Under the pieces are notes generated by a model. It made no database searches and had not been told where the DNA came from. It worked only from the letters and a program-made list of their open reading frames with translations. Shown piece after piece: positions 8,178-16,800 of a DNA stretch of 64,000 nucleotides. The first letter of the stretch is position 1; every line of letters starts with the position of its first letter. Source of the stretch: Cecembia rubra (lineage in GTDB: Bacteria; Bacteroidota; Bacteroidia; Cytophagales; Cyclobacteriaceae). The stretch is from the NCBI RefSeq assembly GCF_003014575.1, contig NZ_PYGF01000005.1, forward strand, positions 248,001-312,000. The letters are read 5' to 3'. The position numbers and the translations under genes are program-made.

Positions 8178-10703
8178 TTATTGTCCTACAAAGAAAACAG
8201 CATTCGCCATCAGCAACTTGCCGCTTTCCCAGAAGGAACGGAACATCGGATTGTCCACCATATAGACGATCTGTCCTCTTCCCTGAGGCTCTACCCCATA
8301 CACCATGGATTTGGCCATTTTTGGTTTGATTTTATGACCAATATAGCCAAAGCGGTAAGCATCATTGCTTGGGATAATACCGGCATTTACGCCATTGTTG
8401 AGATAGGAGAATCGCGAACCGTTATTTTTCAGCGTGTAGAACTTGCCCCCCAATCCAAAACCAAGTGGATGGGTTCGGTCAAAAGTCACTTCATAGACTG
8501 CACCGGCAGCAGTATTGGAAATGGCCAGTCTTTCTCTTTCCTGATAAGGTTCCAGTCTTTCTACATTCTGTATTTCCTTTTGTTCTTTTTCAGCTGCCTT
8601 TTTCTCCTCTTCTGTGTCATAGCGGCTTAGGTCAAAACCGTTTTTATCCGCAAAAGCATTCAAAGCATTCTCAATGGCAATCAGCTTTCCTCCGTTCCTT
8701 ACCCATTCCATCACTTTTTTCATGTTGTTTTCATTCAGGTAAGCCCCCCAGCTGGAAGGCAAGATGATGACATGGTATTTTGATAAGTCAAATCTTGATA
8801 GGTTTTCCGCCTCCAAAATGCTCACCGGGTAATCCAGCTCCTGCTCGAAGTAGTACCACAATTCACCGAAATTGAGCGATGAGGTACCGCTGCCCCCCAA
8901 TAGGGCTACATTTGGTCTGACAATAGGTCTGACATCAGGAGAGCCAAAATCTTTTCCTTTGTCCACATAAGCGGAATTGCTGACTGTCAGTGGGATCTCA
9001 AACCTGTTGGCCAAATCCACTACTTTTTGGTCGTAGTTGGCCACATATTGGTTGCCATTTCTATGGATGATCAAAGTTCCTGCAGGATAGCTTTTCCCAC
9101 CAATCTCGAAATCGTATTCTGCAAACCTTACCCTGATGCCTTCATTCAACAAGGCCGCTAAATACTTCGCGTGAACAGTGGCATGCCAAGGTGCCAGGTA
9201 AGCCAAAGGCTTTCTGTCTACCTTGTTGGGGCTGAAAGCAGGTTTTTCAAACTTTTTGGCAGGATCCAGACGGGTTTCTAAGGCATAGGCCTGCACACCA
9301 TAGGCATAAGGCAAAGCCCAGCTCGTAATGTCATAAGTAATACTGTCCTGTAGGGTGGCCTCGGGTTCAAAGAGCACCTGGGTCAACACTGATTTGGGTT
9401 GGTAGGCATTGATGACAATGTCTTTTTCTGTGGTTGAAAAAGTCGCTGTTTTTCCGGTATTGTAATCCAGACCCCTCAGTCCAGACCTGTTTCCGGCAAA
9501 TCCATATTGGATCTTATTTTTATCCATCAAGGCAAGCAGGGCTTTTACTCTCTCGGGATTTTGGTCTCCTTTGATTACAAAGCTCTTGTATTTGGCTCTT
9601 GGGTTGCTGCTGTTATTTTTGAAGTAACTGGCAAATTCAGAAGTAATCCTGCCAGCATTTTGGGCAGTCACTTCTACTGCCGAGATCCCGGCCATGTGTT
9701 GGTGTTCAATCCTTTCTTTTAAGGTAACCGTGTCACCCAGGGCATCTAACATACCGAGTCCGGCACGGCCTGAACCGCCTTTTTCAATGGTCATCCCTAT
9801 AGCGCCACTGTACATGGGATAAGTGTCACCATAAGATGGATAAAGGAGGTCAAATCTTTCTTTGGTGAAATAGAACCAACCGTTTTGATCGAAATATTTG
9901 GCGGTATTCCTGCCATAGATTTCCTGGAATTCATGTTGAAAAGGTGTGAGCTGTTCGTGAGTAGGCTTGGAAGCCGGAGCAAAATAGAAGGGATCGTTGA
10001 TGCCCTGCTCATGGAAATCCACAAAAAGATGCGGCATCCACTCATGGTAAAGCTGCAGGCGTTGTTCGGATTCTATTTGTGTCTGCCAGGCCCAGTCCCT
10101 GTTGAGGTCAAGCAGGTAATGGTTTGGCCTTCCACCTGGCCAAGGCTCAAAGTGTTCTATAGATTGAGGGTCAGGCTGCAATCTTTTGTTTTGCTTTTGG
10201 TTGTACCAAACGGTATAGCGGTCCTTTCCGTCGGGGTTGGCGCAGGGATCTACGATGAGGACCTGATTTTTCAACCAGTCTTTGGATTGTGCATTGTTGG
10301 GATCGGCGATCTGCCAGAATGTTTTCATGGCCGCTTCTGTGCCTACTGCTTCGTTGCCATGCACATTGTAGGACATCCAGTTGATGGCGACGGAAGTGCT
10401 GGGACTGCCGTCAACCAGGCCTGTTCTTTTGAGGTTATCCAAGCGGATATTTTCCAGGTTCCCCATATTCTCAAGGCTGGAGACAATGGCTATGAACAGC
10501 GGCCTTTTTTCATAGGTTTCCCCGTAGTAGACCAGTTTGACATTGGGTAGGGAGGAAGCCAGGTGTTCGAAGTAATCTACCACCCGGTGATGGGGTGTAA
10601 ATCTTTCTCCCATTTTGTAGCCCAGGAATTCCTCTGGGCTTTTTTGGGCAAAAACTTGGAAGCTCAGCAGCAGTCCAAGAATCAGCGCGTATAGTTTCTT
10701 CAT
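8178..10703 (-). CDS. Secreted M14 family zinc carboxypeptidase
   Basis: The 841-aa protein begins with a signal peptide (MKKLYALILGLLLSFQVFAQ), so it is exported. The peptidase M14 domain (about 25-350) shows the zinc ligands His115 and Glu118 (NVHGNEAVGTEAA) and His231 (VDFHEQG). It also has the substrate-binding DLNRDW and the likely catalytic Glu307 (TIEKGGSG). This is far longer than a simple carboxypeptidase (about 300-400 aa). The C-terminal half (about 500-840) includes an NVALLGGSGTSSLNFGELWY segment and YHVIILPSSWG, resembling a glutamine-amidotransferase-like fold often attached to Bacteroidota M14 enzymes. The expected role is extracellular peptide degradation. It appears to be monocistronic. 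Confidence 0.93.
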   Translation of the reverse strand: MKKLYALILGLLLSFQVFAQKSPEEFLGYKMGERFTPHHRVVDYFEHLASSLPNVKLVYYGETYEKRPLFIAIVSSLENMGNLENIRLDNLKRTGLVDGSPSTSVAINWMSYNVHGNEAVGTEAAMKTFWQIADPNNAQSKDWLKNQVLIVDPCANPDGKDRYTVWYNQKQNKRLQPDPQSIEHFEPWPGGRPNHYLLDLNRDWAWQTQIESEQRLQLYHEWMPHLFVDFHEQGINDPFYFAPASKPTHEQLTPFQHEFQEIYGRNTAKYFDQNGWFYFTKERFDLLYPSYGDTYPMYSGAIGMTIEKGGSGRAGLGMLDALGDTVTLKERIEHQHMAGISAVEVTAQNAGRITSEFASYFKNNSSNPRAKYKSFVIKGDQNPERVKALLALMDKNKIQYGFAGNRSGLRGLDYNTGKTATFSTTEKDIVINAYQPKSVLTQVLFEPEATLQDSITYDITSWALPYAYGVQAYALETRLDPAKKFEKPAFSPNKVDRKPLAYLAPWHATVHAKYLAALLNEGIRVRFAEYDFEIGGKSYPAGTLIIHRNGNQYVANYDQKVVDLANRFEIPLTVSNSAYVDKGKDFGSPDVRPIVRPNVALLGGSGTSSLNFGELWYYFEQELDYPVSILEAENLSRFDLSKYHVIILPSSWGAYLNENNMKKVMEWVRNGGKLIAIENALNAFADKNGFDLSRYDTEEEKKAAEKEQKEIQNVERLEPYQERERLAISNTAAGAVYEVTFDRTHPLGFGLGGKFYTLKNNGSRFSYLNNGVNAGIIPSNDAYRFGYIGHKIKPKMAKSMVYGVEPQGRGQIVYMVDNPMFRSFWESGKLLMANAVFFVGQ

Positions 10704-10791
10704 AGACGTAAATTTTGAACCTGTAAGATAGGTGTATTTGAAGAAGTGGACAAGGTGAATTTTGGGGGAGGGGAATATAGGGGTTGATAGA

Positions 10792-10825
10792 GATATTTAT
10801 GGATATTAGATATTTATGGATATTA
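10792..10825. repeat. 17-bp perfect tandem duplication
   Basis: GATATTTATGGATATTA occurs twice in direct succession in the gap upstream of the M14 peptidase (10704-10977). No gene was seen in this gap. It resembles other TGGATATT-rich intergenic stretches at 56800-56840 and 58460-58550. Confidence 0.7.
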
Positions 10826-10977
10826 AAGCTGTCCCTAGGAATACGTTATTGATGGATTTTAAAACGTGTCAATTGCTGTAAATTGATTTTTTTAGAGATC
10901 TGATAAGGAGGATATTGGTTTAAGATGGTCCAAAGGTTCTGATTGCTTCAAGAGAATCTAAGACACAACAATTTACC

Positions 10978-11439
10978 TTATGATCCCAAACCCGCCAATT
11001 CATAAAAATTCTCTGGACTTATGACTTTGAACGCCGATTCCGGATAGGTTTCCTGAAATATCTTAGGGAATTTGGATTTGGTGTGGAGGGTATATTTGAA
11101 TTCAAAACAGTGAAACTTTCCATCCACTTCTTCGATATAGTCGATTTCCTGTTGGTCATAGGTCCTCCAAAAGTAGGTATTGACAAATCTTCTATTGTTG
11201 TGATTGTATTTTAACCGTTCACTGATACAGAAATTTTCCCATAAGCCTCCGACATCCAATCGGACATCCAAAGGGCTGAAATTTCTGATAATGGCATTTC
11301 GGATTCCCAGATCGTAAAAATGAATTTTTTGGCTTTTGTTAATTTCTTTCCTCAGATTCCTGCTAAAAGCCGAAAGCCTGAAAATAACAAAGGATTTTTC
11401 TCTGTATTTCCATAATTTGCCGGGATCTATTTCACAAAT
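10978..11439 (-). pseudogene. C-terminal remnant of a DUF4143 ATPase
   Basis: The frame is open from 11439 to the TAA at 10978. It reads EIDPGKLWKYREKSFVIFRL, SAFSRNLRKEINKSQKIHF, YDLGIRNAII, GGLWENFCISERL, TYFWRTYDQQEIDYIEE and HCFEFKYTLHTK. This is the DUF4143 half of an AAA_14/DUF4143 ATPase, with the PD-(D/E)xK-like E, EID and EFK elements kept. The AAA half, with Walker A and B, is missing, and a stop precedes the fragment. A 97-aa ORF can start at an internal ATG (11271), but expression is doubtful. It is the fourth member of the family within 9 kb. Confidence 0.75.
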
Positions 11440-11689
11440 TTAGCTAAAATTAAGAACTTACGCGTCAATTAAGCATCAAATCTCCGATTCAAAACCATTC
11501 TTGCCGAGTTGGGCATGGGAAACCAGGTGTGCTTGGAAGAACATGATGATGGGATAGCCGAAGCCTCTTTTTCAAAGATTGGCTAAAAATAAGACAAGAG
11601 AAATATAATGAACGCAAAGCAGTACGAATGACATTGATTGTTTTTTTGCTAAGAGTCAACAGGTCTAATTTCAAATAAAACAGATTTAC

Positions 11690-11908
11690 ATGAAACTTCA
11701 GGTCTTTCAGGACAGTAAAGGCAATCCCACGGGGGGGTACATCCCAATCAAGGAATGGGAAGAACTCAAAAAACAATTTAATGATCTGGAAGCATTGGAG
11801 TATAAAGAGCCTTCAAAAGAACAGATTTTGTTGGAAATCAAAGAAGCAGTGATTGAACAGGGAAAATTGAAAGCGCGCGCTGCAAAAGAACTTTTGGATG
11901 AGTTATAG
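11690..11908 (+). CDS. Small type II antitoxin-like protein
   Basis: This 72-aa protein reads MKLQVFQDSKGNPTGGYIPI, then an EWEELKKQF helix, and ends with KARAAKELLDEL. Small Bacteroidota antitoxins encoded in front of RelE/ParE toxins have this layout: an N-terminal beta part for DNA binding or dimerisation and an acidic helical C-terminus that wraps the toxin. The stop overlaps the start of a truncated toxin frame (ATG 11898), the usual arrangement for such pairs. Since the toxin is broken, the antitoxin may be an orphan. The family assignment rests on context and general pattern only. Confidence 0.65.
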   Translation: MKLQVFQDSKGNPTGGYIPIKEWEELKKQFNDLEALEYKEPSKEQILLEIKEAVIEQGKLKARAAKELLDEL

Positions 11909-11978
11909 CATATACTCCATACCTCTCTTTGACAAGCAGGCCAAAAGGCTTGCAAAAAAATATCCATCCATTCCCTAA
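11898..11978 (+). pseudogene. Truncated RelE/ParE-like toxin
   Basis: Starting within the antitoxin's last codons, 26 codons encode MSYSIYSIPLFDKQAKRLAK followed by KYPSIP and a stop at 11976. F-K-x-A-K-R-L-A-K-K-Y-P-S is the typical first helix of RelE/ParE-family mRNA interferases or gyrase poisons. The catalytic beta-sheet (about 60-70 more residues) is absent, so the toxin is dead. The next bases run into the end of the opposite-strand nucleotidyltransferase gene, so a deletion probably removed the rest. Confidence 0.65.
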
Positions 11979-12018
11979 GCACTTTTCCAAAGATGGGAAA
12001 TTCAGGATATCTGAAAAA

Positions 12019-12513
12019 TCATTTGATCCTATGTATTGATTTCAATTCTAAGATATCGAGCAAATCCTTAGGTCTTCCTGCTCTTCTTTTACTTTCTATC
12101 AAGTCACGTAAGTTGAGGACATTCCATTTAAATACTCCACTTTCATTTATTTCCACTATTTCACTTTCAGCAAGGGCTTCATCAAAGCTTTTTCCAATCT
12201 GAAAATTTGTAATCAATTCAAGGTTTAAATCAGCTGGAGAGAATTTTACGGATATATTTTGTTCCTTATTTTTAACTTTATAGGGAAAGCTATCTATCTC
12301 ATATCCCATTCGTTTAAATACTCGGAGTAGCTTTGAAAAATTCTCTTCTGATGTATCTATCCAAAAATCAACATCTGCAGAATGACGCTGATACCCGTAA
12401 AAATTGACCGCTCCACCACCTACCAAAAGCATCTTTACACCTTCTCGGGATGCTTCTTTTAAAAATTCATCAATGTTTTGTTTCCAGATTTTTTCCATGG
12501 GTACTAGGTCCAA
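12019..12513 (-). CDS. Nucleotidyltransferase-fold protein (AbiEii/MNT-like)
   Basis: This 164-aa protein contains LLVGGGAVNFYGYQRHSADVDFW (residues about 29-51). GGxAxxxYGxxRxTxDxD is the signature of polymerase-beta-like nucleotidyltransferases of the AbiEii/MNT-antitoxin-like group, with paired Asp residues as metal ligands. The C-terminal VLNLRDLIESKRRAGRPKDLLD is also characteristic (KxxxGRPKDxxD). The upstream 69-aa gene overlaps its start by about 40 bp on the same strand, a toxin-antitoxin-like arrangement. An alternative start at Met6 (12498) is possible. The activity (NMP transfer to tRNA or protein) is inferred. Confidence 0.75.
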   Translation of the reverse strand: MDLVPMEKIWKQNIDEFLKEASREGVKMLLVGGGAVNFYGYQRHSADVDFWIDTSEENFSKLLRVFKRMGYEIDSFPYKVKNKEQNISVKFSPADLNLELITNFQIGKSFDEALAESEIVEINESGVFKWNVLNLRDLIESKRRAGRPKDLLDILELKSIHRIK

Positions 12514-12679
12514 TGATGAAGTTCTCTGGAGAAATTTTGGTAGTTGTTTTGACAGGAAACTTTATCATATTTTCGCAAAGGTCCAAGAAGCTATAAAAAC
12601 GTTCTCTAGGTTCAAGTTTTAGAAAGGCTTCCCGCTGTTGCTGCTTACTTTCCTCTTTAGTCTGAAACTTAATTTCCAT
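12470..12679 (-). CDS. Small partner protein of the nucleotidyltransferase
   Basis: This 69-aa frame starts at the ATG at 12679 (MEIKFQTKEESKQQQREAFL). A longer frame from 12751 would add a hydrophobic lead that does not look native. It is charged, helical and soluble (ERFYSFLDLCENMIKFP), with no catalytic motif. It overlaps the nucleotidyltransferase start, which points to a coupled two-gene unit. Such small proteins beside AbiEii/MNT-like genes may be the cognate antitoxin or partner. No family name can be given with certainty. Confidence 0.6.
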   Translation of the reverse strand: MEIKFQTKEESKQQQREAFLKLEPRERFYSFLDLCENMIKFPVKTTTKISPENFIIGPSTHGKNLETKH

Positions 12680-12937
12680 ATAGGATGGATTTAGGTTTTT
12701 AAATATAACAAACAGATTTGAGATTTCGGAAAAAAATAAAACACTGCCCAAACAAAGGGAAAACCCTTTTGTTTGTCTTCGGTAAGTATTATTGAAGTTG
12801 ACTGTGAAATACAGGGTAATAATCCATGCCTGATTTGGGATATTAAAATTTATTTTTTAGGTTAAAAATTATTAAGACTTAGTGCCTGTAAGGTATTGGG
12901 CAGGAATCAGATAAGGAAGATTGTATTGCTAACATAT

Positions 12938-14050
12938 ATGAAAGTCAAAAAGGATTACAAGCATTTTTACAGTTCTGAAATTTTCATTTTGACTGTGTCA
13001 GGCCTTTTCATCCTATTCATGCAAAGTTGTGGTACTAAAGACCATGCCATCACCCAAATTGCGTTCAATACTATAGAAATCCCAAAGGATTTTTTGTTTG
13101 GCGACTCGCAGGGATTACCAATTGAAATTATAGACACCATCAACCTTGAAGCCAAGGGAAATCCTCCTCTTACTACAGTCCACGATTTGGCTTTTTTGCA
13201 AGACTTCTTTCTTCTACTAGACAGAAGACAGGGTCTATTAAAATTTGACAACAAGGCTAGTTTTTTAGGGAAAATCGGGGAGATGGGAGAGGGGCCAGAT
13301 GAATATACTATGCCCTATGCGATTCACTTAGATGAAAAAGAAAATGTTGTCCTTGTGGCAGATTGGGAAAAAAGGATTGTGATTTCCTATGACTTTGAGG
13401 GAAATTTTATTTCGTCAAGCCAACGACTGCCGGGTCATCCGATCTCCTTTTACAAAGAGGATGACACCGTACTGGCAGTTCAGGAAACGCTTAACGGTAC
13501 CAAAGAAAAGCCCCGTCAGGTGTTGATAAGCTCAATTGAACCCAAAACCCTAGAAGTTGAAAACCGGGAAAGGCCACTTTACGGCTATCATTCTGATTAC
13601 ACAATTATCCATCCAATCCCTAGGATATTAAGTCGGGTAAACAATGCAACCTTGTTTTATATGCCCATCATTCGGGGAGAGATGTCATCGCATAGAGACA
13701 GGGATACAATTTTTAGAAAACAGGAGGGTCGATTGACCCCAGAATACCTACTTCATTTCATTGGATTTGACAACACGCTTCAGTTGGGGATAAGCCAAGT
13801 GGTGATGTCCGATAAAATTGCGTTTGTACGTGTTGTATATGACCATCGTTCCTATTTTGTAGTAATTGATTTGGAAAACAATCGTCCCCTAATTCATTTA
13901 AGGCAATTATTTGATCAGGAGATGACAGATGAAATGATTCCTAATCCGTTGGACGGGGATGTGTTTTACTCCATTTTGCGTGACCATGATAGTTTCCCAG
14001 AGATTAATCCACAAATCATAATTTATCGCTTGCCATCCATAGAAAATTGA
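12938..14050 (+). CDS. 6-bladed beta-propeller lipoprotein
   Basis: The protein is 370 aa from the ATG at 12938. The frame is open from 12896, but the added residues would precede the signal region. The N-terminus has a hydrophobic stretch ending LFILFMQSCGTKD, a lipobox. IGEMGEGPDEYTMPYAIHLD is the GEGPxEY signature of 6-bladed beta-propellers (PF17170-like). Further blades are seen as VLVADWEKRIVISYDFEGNF and YFVVIDLENNRPL. A surface or periplasmic location is expected and the ligand is unknown. It stands alone, preceded by about 190 bp of non-coding DNA. Confidence 0.82.
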   Translation: MKVKKDYKHFYSSEIFILTVSGLFILFMQSCGTKDHAITQIAFNTIEIPKDFLFGDSQGLPIEIIDTINLEAKGNPPLTTVHDLAFLQDFFLLLDRRQGLLKFDNKASFLGKIGEMGEGPDEYTMPYAIHLDEKENVVLVADWEKRIVISYDFEGNFISSSQRLPGHPISFYKEDDTVLAVQETLNGTKEKPRQVLISSIEPKTLEVENRERPLYGYHSDYTIIHPIPRILSRVNNATLFYMPIIRGEMSSHRDRDTIFRKQEGRLTPEYLLHFIGFDNTLQLGISQVVMSDKIAFVRVVYDHRSYFVVIDLENNRPLIHLRQLFDQEMTDEMIPNPLDGDVFYSILRDHDSFPEINPQIIIYRLPSIEN

Positions 14051-14660
14051 ATTTGAAGTAATAGATCCACGAAACCATGCGTACAAATAAAATAAATATC
14101 CCATTCTCATTTTTCCTAAGTCTCCTTTACAGGTAATTTATCGGATAACCATATGTAGTTACAAAAAAAGGAATCTATTTGGTGAATACCAGCCCTCAAA
14201 GGGTCACGCCATTTAATGATATTCGACACCCTTCGGGGTCGGAGGGCTCATCTATCCGAATTTCTTCTATAGATATGTTATCCCGAAGGGATAATTTTAG
14301 CCTGATTTAAATAATCTGATTAATGGGGATTTCCGATTTCCCGACCCTGAAAGGGTCATCTATTTGTAGAGTAAACATTTTAGTTTGGATTATTTGACCT
14401 AGAATGGGTCATATTTTATTTTCATGCACGAAAAAAATATTTCGTTGAAGGCTTATTTCAACTTATTCGAATAGCATATTTAAAGACAAAAGACCAGATT
14501 GTTCTTCCAAAGTGAATCGAGTCTAATCTCTCGCTTCTCGCCTCTCGTCTCTAAAAAAGATCGCCAGCTCTTCGGAAAAACGAGTCTTACTTCTTGTCTC
14601 TTATAAGCAATCGCCTATACGGTCAAAGTCGAGTCTATTCTCTCGTTTCTCGCTTCTAAA
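14051..14660. repeat. Intergenic repeat zone with CCCTTCGGGG-type palindromes
   Basis: No gene was seen. The stretch carries a series of short palindromes: GACACCCTTCGGGGTC (14225-14240), TATCCCGAAGGGATA (14279-14293), GACCCTGAAAGGGTC (14343-14357) and a degenerate GACCTAGAATGGGTC (14396-14410). It then passes into TCTCGCTTCTC-type low-complexity repeats (14516-14660). Such arrays are common between genes in Bacteroidota. They are probably degenerate copies of one mobile or slippage-derived repeat. Confidence 0.65.
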
Positions 14661-14673
14661 AGTCTAAAAAAAG

Positions 14674-14748
14674 TGGAACTTGAGGGATTCGAACCCACGA
14701 CCTCTGCCCTGTCAAGGCAGCGCTCTAAACCAACTGAGCTAAAGTTCC
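14674..14748 (-). tRNA. tRNA-Val(GAC)
   Basis: The reverse strand folds into a complete cloverleaf. It has acceptor GGAACTT/AAGTTCC, a D-arm AGCTCAGTTGGTTTAGAGC, anticodon stem CTGCC/GGCAG around TTGACAG (anticodon GAC, bases 14711-14713), and a T-arm with GGTTCGAATCC. The discriminator is A, and CCA is not encoded. GAC reads the valine codon GUC (and GUU by wobble). Confidence 0.92.
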
Positions 14749-14765
14749 ATGTAGTGTTTTATCGG

Positions 14766-14847
14766 TAGTCTGGGATTCTAGCATTCTATCCTACGACCTT
14801 CCCGACCGTTGTCGGGACGCTTACTAAACCAATTGAGCTAAAGTTCC
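14766..14847 (-). pseudogene. Damaged tRNA-Val duplicate
   Basis: The 5' half (GGAACTTTAGCTCAATTGGTTTAG) is nearly identical to the neighbouring tRNA-Val. The anticodon arm is replaced by a perfect hairpin, TCCCGAC/GTCGGGA around a 4-nt loop (14800-14817). The T-arm is interrupted, and no 3' acceptor strand pairs with the 5' end. It is a decayed tandem copy, not a working tRNA. Confidence 0.75.
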
Positions 14848-15000
14848 ATTTGGTGCCTCTAAATAAGGTAAAGAGATGAACATTTGCAAAAACTTTTCGA
14901 TTTGGATTTTTACCTTTTATGTAATTCAGTAAAAAGTGAAAATTGAAGAGGCTGTTATGTCAGTTGGAATTTATTTATTTTTCAGGAAAAACTGACCACC

Positions 15001-16266
15001 ATGAAACTCAACCGAAGATCGTTTGTCAAATTAGCTTCACTTTCTCCTGCATTGGCTCTGCCTATGGTTTCTTGCTCCCCTTCCGAAAAGGAAGCCGAGG
15101 GCAAGAAAAAGGAAAATATAAAATCCCTCCAACTCAATATTCAGCCCATTTCCAGTGAGGAGCGATTGGCTAGAATTGCCAAAGCCCAGCAATTGATGCA
15201 GGAACAAAAAATCGATGCACTTTTCCTGGAACCTGGTACCTGCATGAAGTATTTTCTGGATTTTGATTTCTTTCTTTCCGAAAGGATGGTTGCTGCAGTT
15301 ATTCCCGCCAAGGGGGATATTGCCTATATCTGCCCAAAATTTGAACAGGATAAGGTAGAGGAATTGGTGAAATTCGGCAATAAGGTACTTACCTGGGATG
15401 AACATCAAAGTCCTTATGCGCTTACGGCTAAGTTGCTCAGTGACCTGGGAACCCCCAATCAAAAAGTGGCGATTGAAGAGCGTTGCCGGTTCTTTCTGTA
15501 TGATGGGATCAAAAATGAAACTTCCAGGATCAATTTTGTCAATGGGGAAGGGGTAACAGCAGCTTGCCGCATGTTTAAATCTCCGGCAGAAATTGCCCTG
15601 ATGCAGGCAGCCAATACAGCCACATTGGAAGCATACAAAATTTTGTTTGATTCCTTGGAAGAGGGGATGACCCAATATGATTTTCGGGATATTGCTTCAG
15701 AAGCACACAGTAAATTAGGGTTTAGAGGTTCTATTGGGGCCAATTTTGGAGAATGGTCGGCTTTTCCTCATGGAAGCAGCAAAACACAAAAATTAAAGCC
15801 CGGAGATATAGTTTTGGCAGATGGGGGATGTACAGTAGAAGGCTACCAATCAGATATCAGCAGGACCATTGTATTTGGGGACTACAATGACAGGCAGAAG
15901 GAAGTGTGGGAGGTGGTGAAACAAGCCCAAACGGCAGCCTTTGAATTGGCCAAACAACATGGTACTACCTGTGAACAAATGGATGCAGCAGCAAGAGCTG
16001 TTATTGATCAAGCAGGGTTTGGACCAGATTATAAATACTTCTCCCATCGCCTAGGGCATGGCATCGGTATGGACGGACACGAATGGACCAATTTGGTGCG
16101 GGGCAATGATACTACCTTGCAGGCAGGGATGTGTTTCAGCAATGAGCCTGGCATATACATCGTAGGTGAGTTTGGTGTACGCTTGGAAGACTGTTTTTAC
16201 ATGACAGAGAATGGACCACAGTACTTTACCCAGCCAAGTCCGGCCATTGATCAGCCATTTGCATAG
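15001..16266 (+). CDS. M24 family metallopeptidase (Xaa-Pro aminopeptidase-like), exported
   Basis: The 421-aa protein starts with a Tat-like signal, NRRSFVK followed by a hydrophobic stretch and a lipobox-like PMVSC at residue 25, so it may be a Tat-exported lipoprotein. An N-terminal creatinase-like domain (about 50-190) precedes the pita-bread M24 domain. The five metal ligands are visible as Asp274 (LADGG), Asp285 (YQSD), His353 (GHGIGMDGHE), Glu382 (SNEPGIY) and Glu396 (RLEDCFY). It is expected to remove an N-terminal residue before proline from peptides. The long untranslated gap upstream holds the damaged tRNA copy. Confidence 0.93.
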   Translation: MKLNRRSFVKLASLSPALALPMVSCSPSEKEAEGKKKENIKSLQLNIQPISSEERLARIAKAQQLMQEQKIDALFLEPGTCMKYFLDFDFFLSERMVAAVIPAKGDIAYICPKFEQDKVEELVKFGNKVLTWDEHQSPYALTAKLLSDLGTPNQKVAIEERCRFFLYDGIKNETSRINFVNGEGVTAACRMFKSPAEIALMQAANTATLEAYKILFDSLEEGMTQYDFRDIASEAHSKLGFRGSIGANFGEWSAFPHGSSKTQKLKPGDIVLADGGCTVEGYQSDISRTIVFGDYNDRQKEVWEVVKQAQTAAFELAKQHGTTCEQMDAAARAVIDQAGFGPDYKYFSHRLGHGIGMDGHEWTNLVRGNDTTLQAGMCFSNEPGIYIVGEFGVRLEDCFYMTENGPQYFTQPSPAIDQPFA

Positions 16267-16330
16267 AAAGGCTAAAGTTTGATTTTGCCACAAAGGCGCC
16301 AAGGCACAAAGAATTGGGGAAGTAAGCATC

Positions 16331-16785
16331 TTAGTGTCTTCGTGCCTTTGTGGCCTATTCACTTCAGTGTCTTAGGATTGAAATGTCACGAAGGAATAAT
16401 AATGTAGAATGAGGAATTTAGAATTAAGGATGCATATCCAGACACTTTCCCGAATCATGTTGTGTTTGGGACGTTCGTAAAAGCACCAGTTTCTACGCTA
16501 TTTCGATCTTATTTATTGGGTATAAAATCTTAAATAGCTTAGTGTCTTGGTGCCTTGGTGGCCTATTCACTTCAGGGTCTTAGGATTGAAATGCCACGAA
16601 GACACGAAGGCACAAAGGAAGGAATAATGTAGAATGAGGAATTTAGAATTAAGGATGCATATCCAGGCACTTTCCCGAATCATGTGGTGTTCGGGGCTTT
16701 CGTAAAAGCACCAATTTCCACTTTATTTCAATTTTATTTCTTATTTCTTAAATGTATTAGTGTCTTGGTGCCTTAGTGGCAATAT
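16331..16785. repeat. Tandem ~210-bp intergenic repeat, two full copies and a third partial copy
   Basis: Copies start at TTAGTGTCTT at 16331, 16539 and 16757. Each of the first two runs through GCCTATTCACTTCAG, GAATGAGGAATTTAGAATTA, GGATGCATATCCAG and TTTCGTAAAAGCACCA (or close variants). The third copy stops after about 30 bp. The head unit (GTGTCTTGGTGCCTTGGTGG) is a dispersed intergenic repeat, also seen inverted at 16287-16310 and degenerate at 61485-61520. No ORF spans it. Confidence 0.8.
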
Positions 16786-16800
16786 CCTCAACAAACCATA

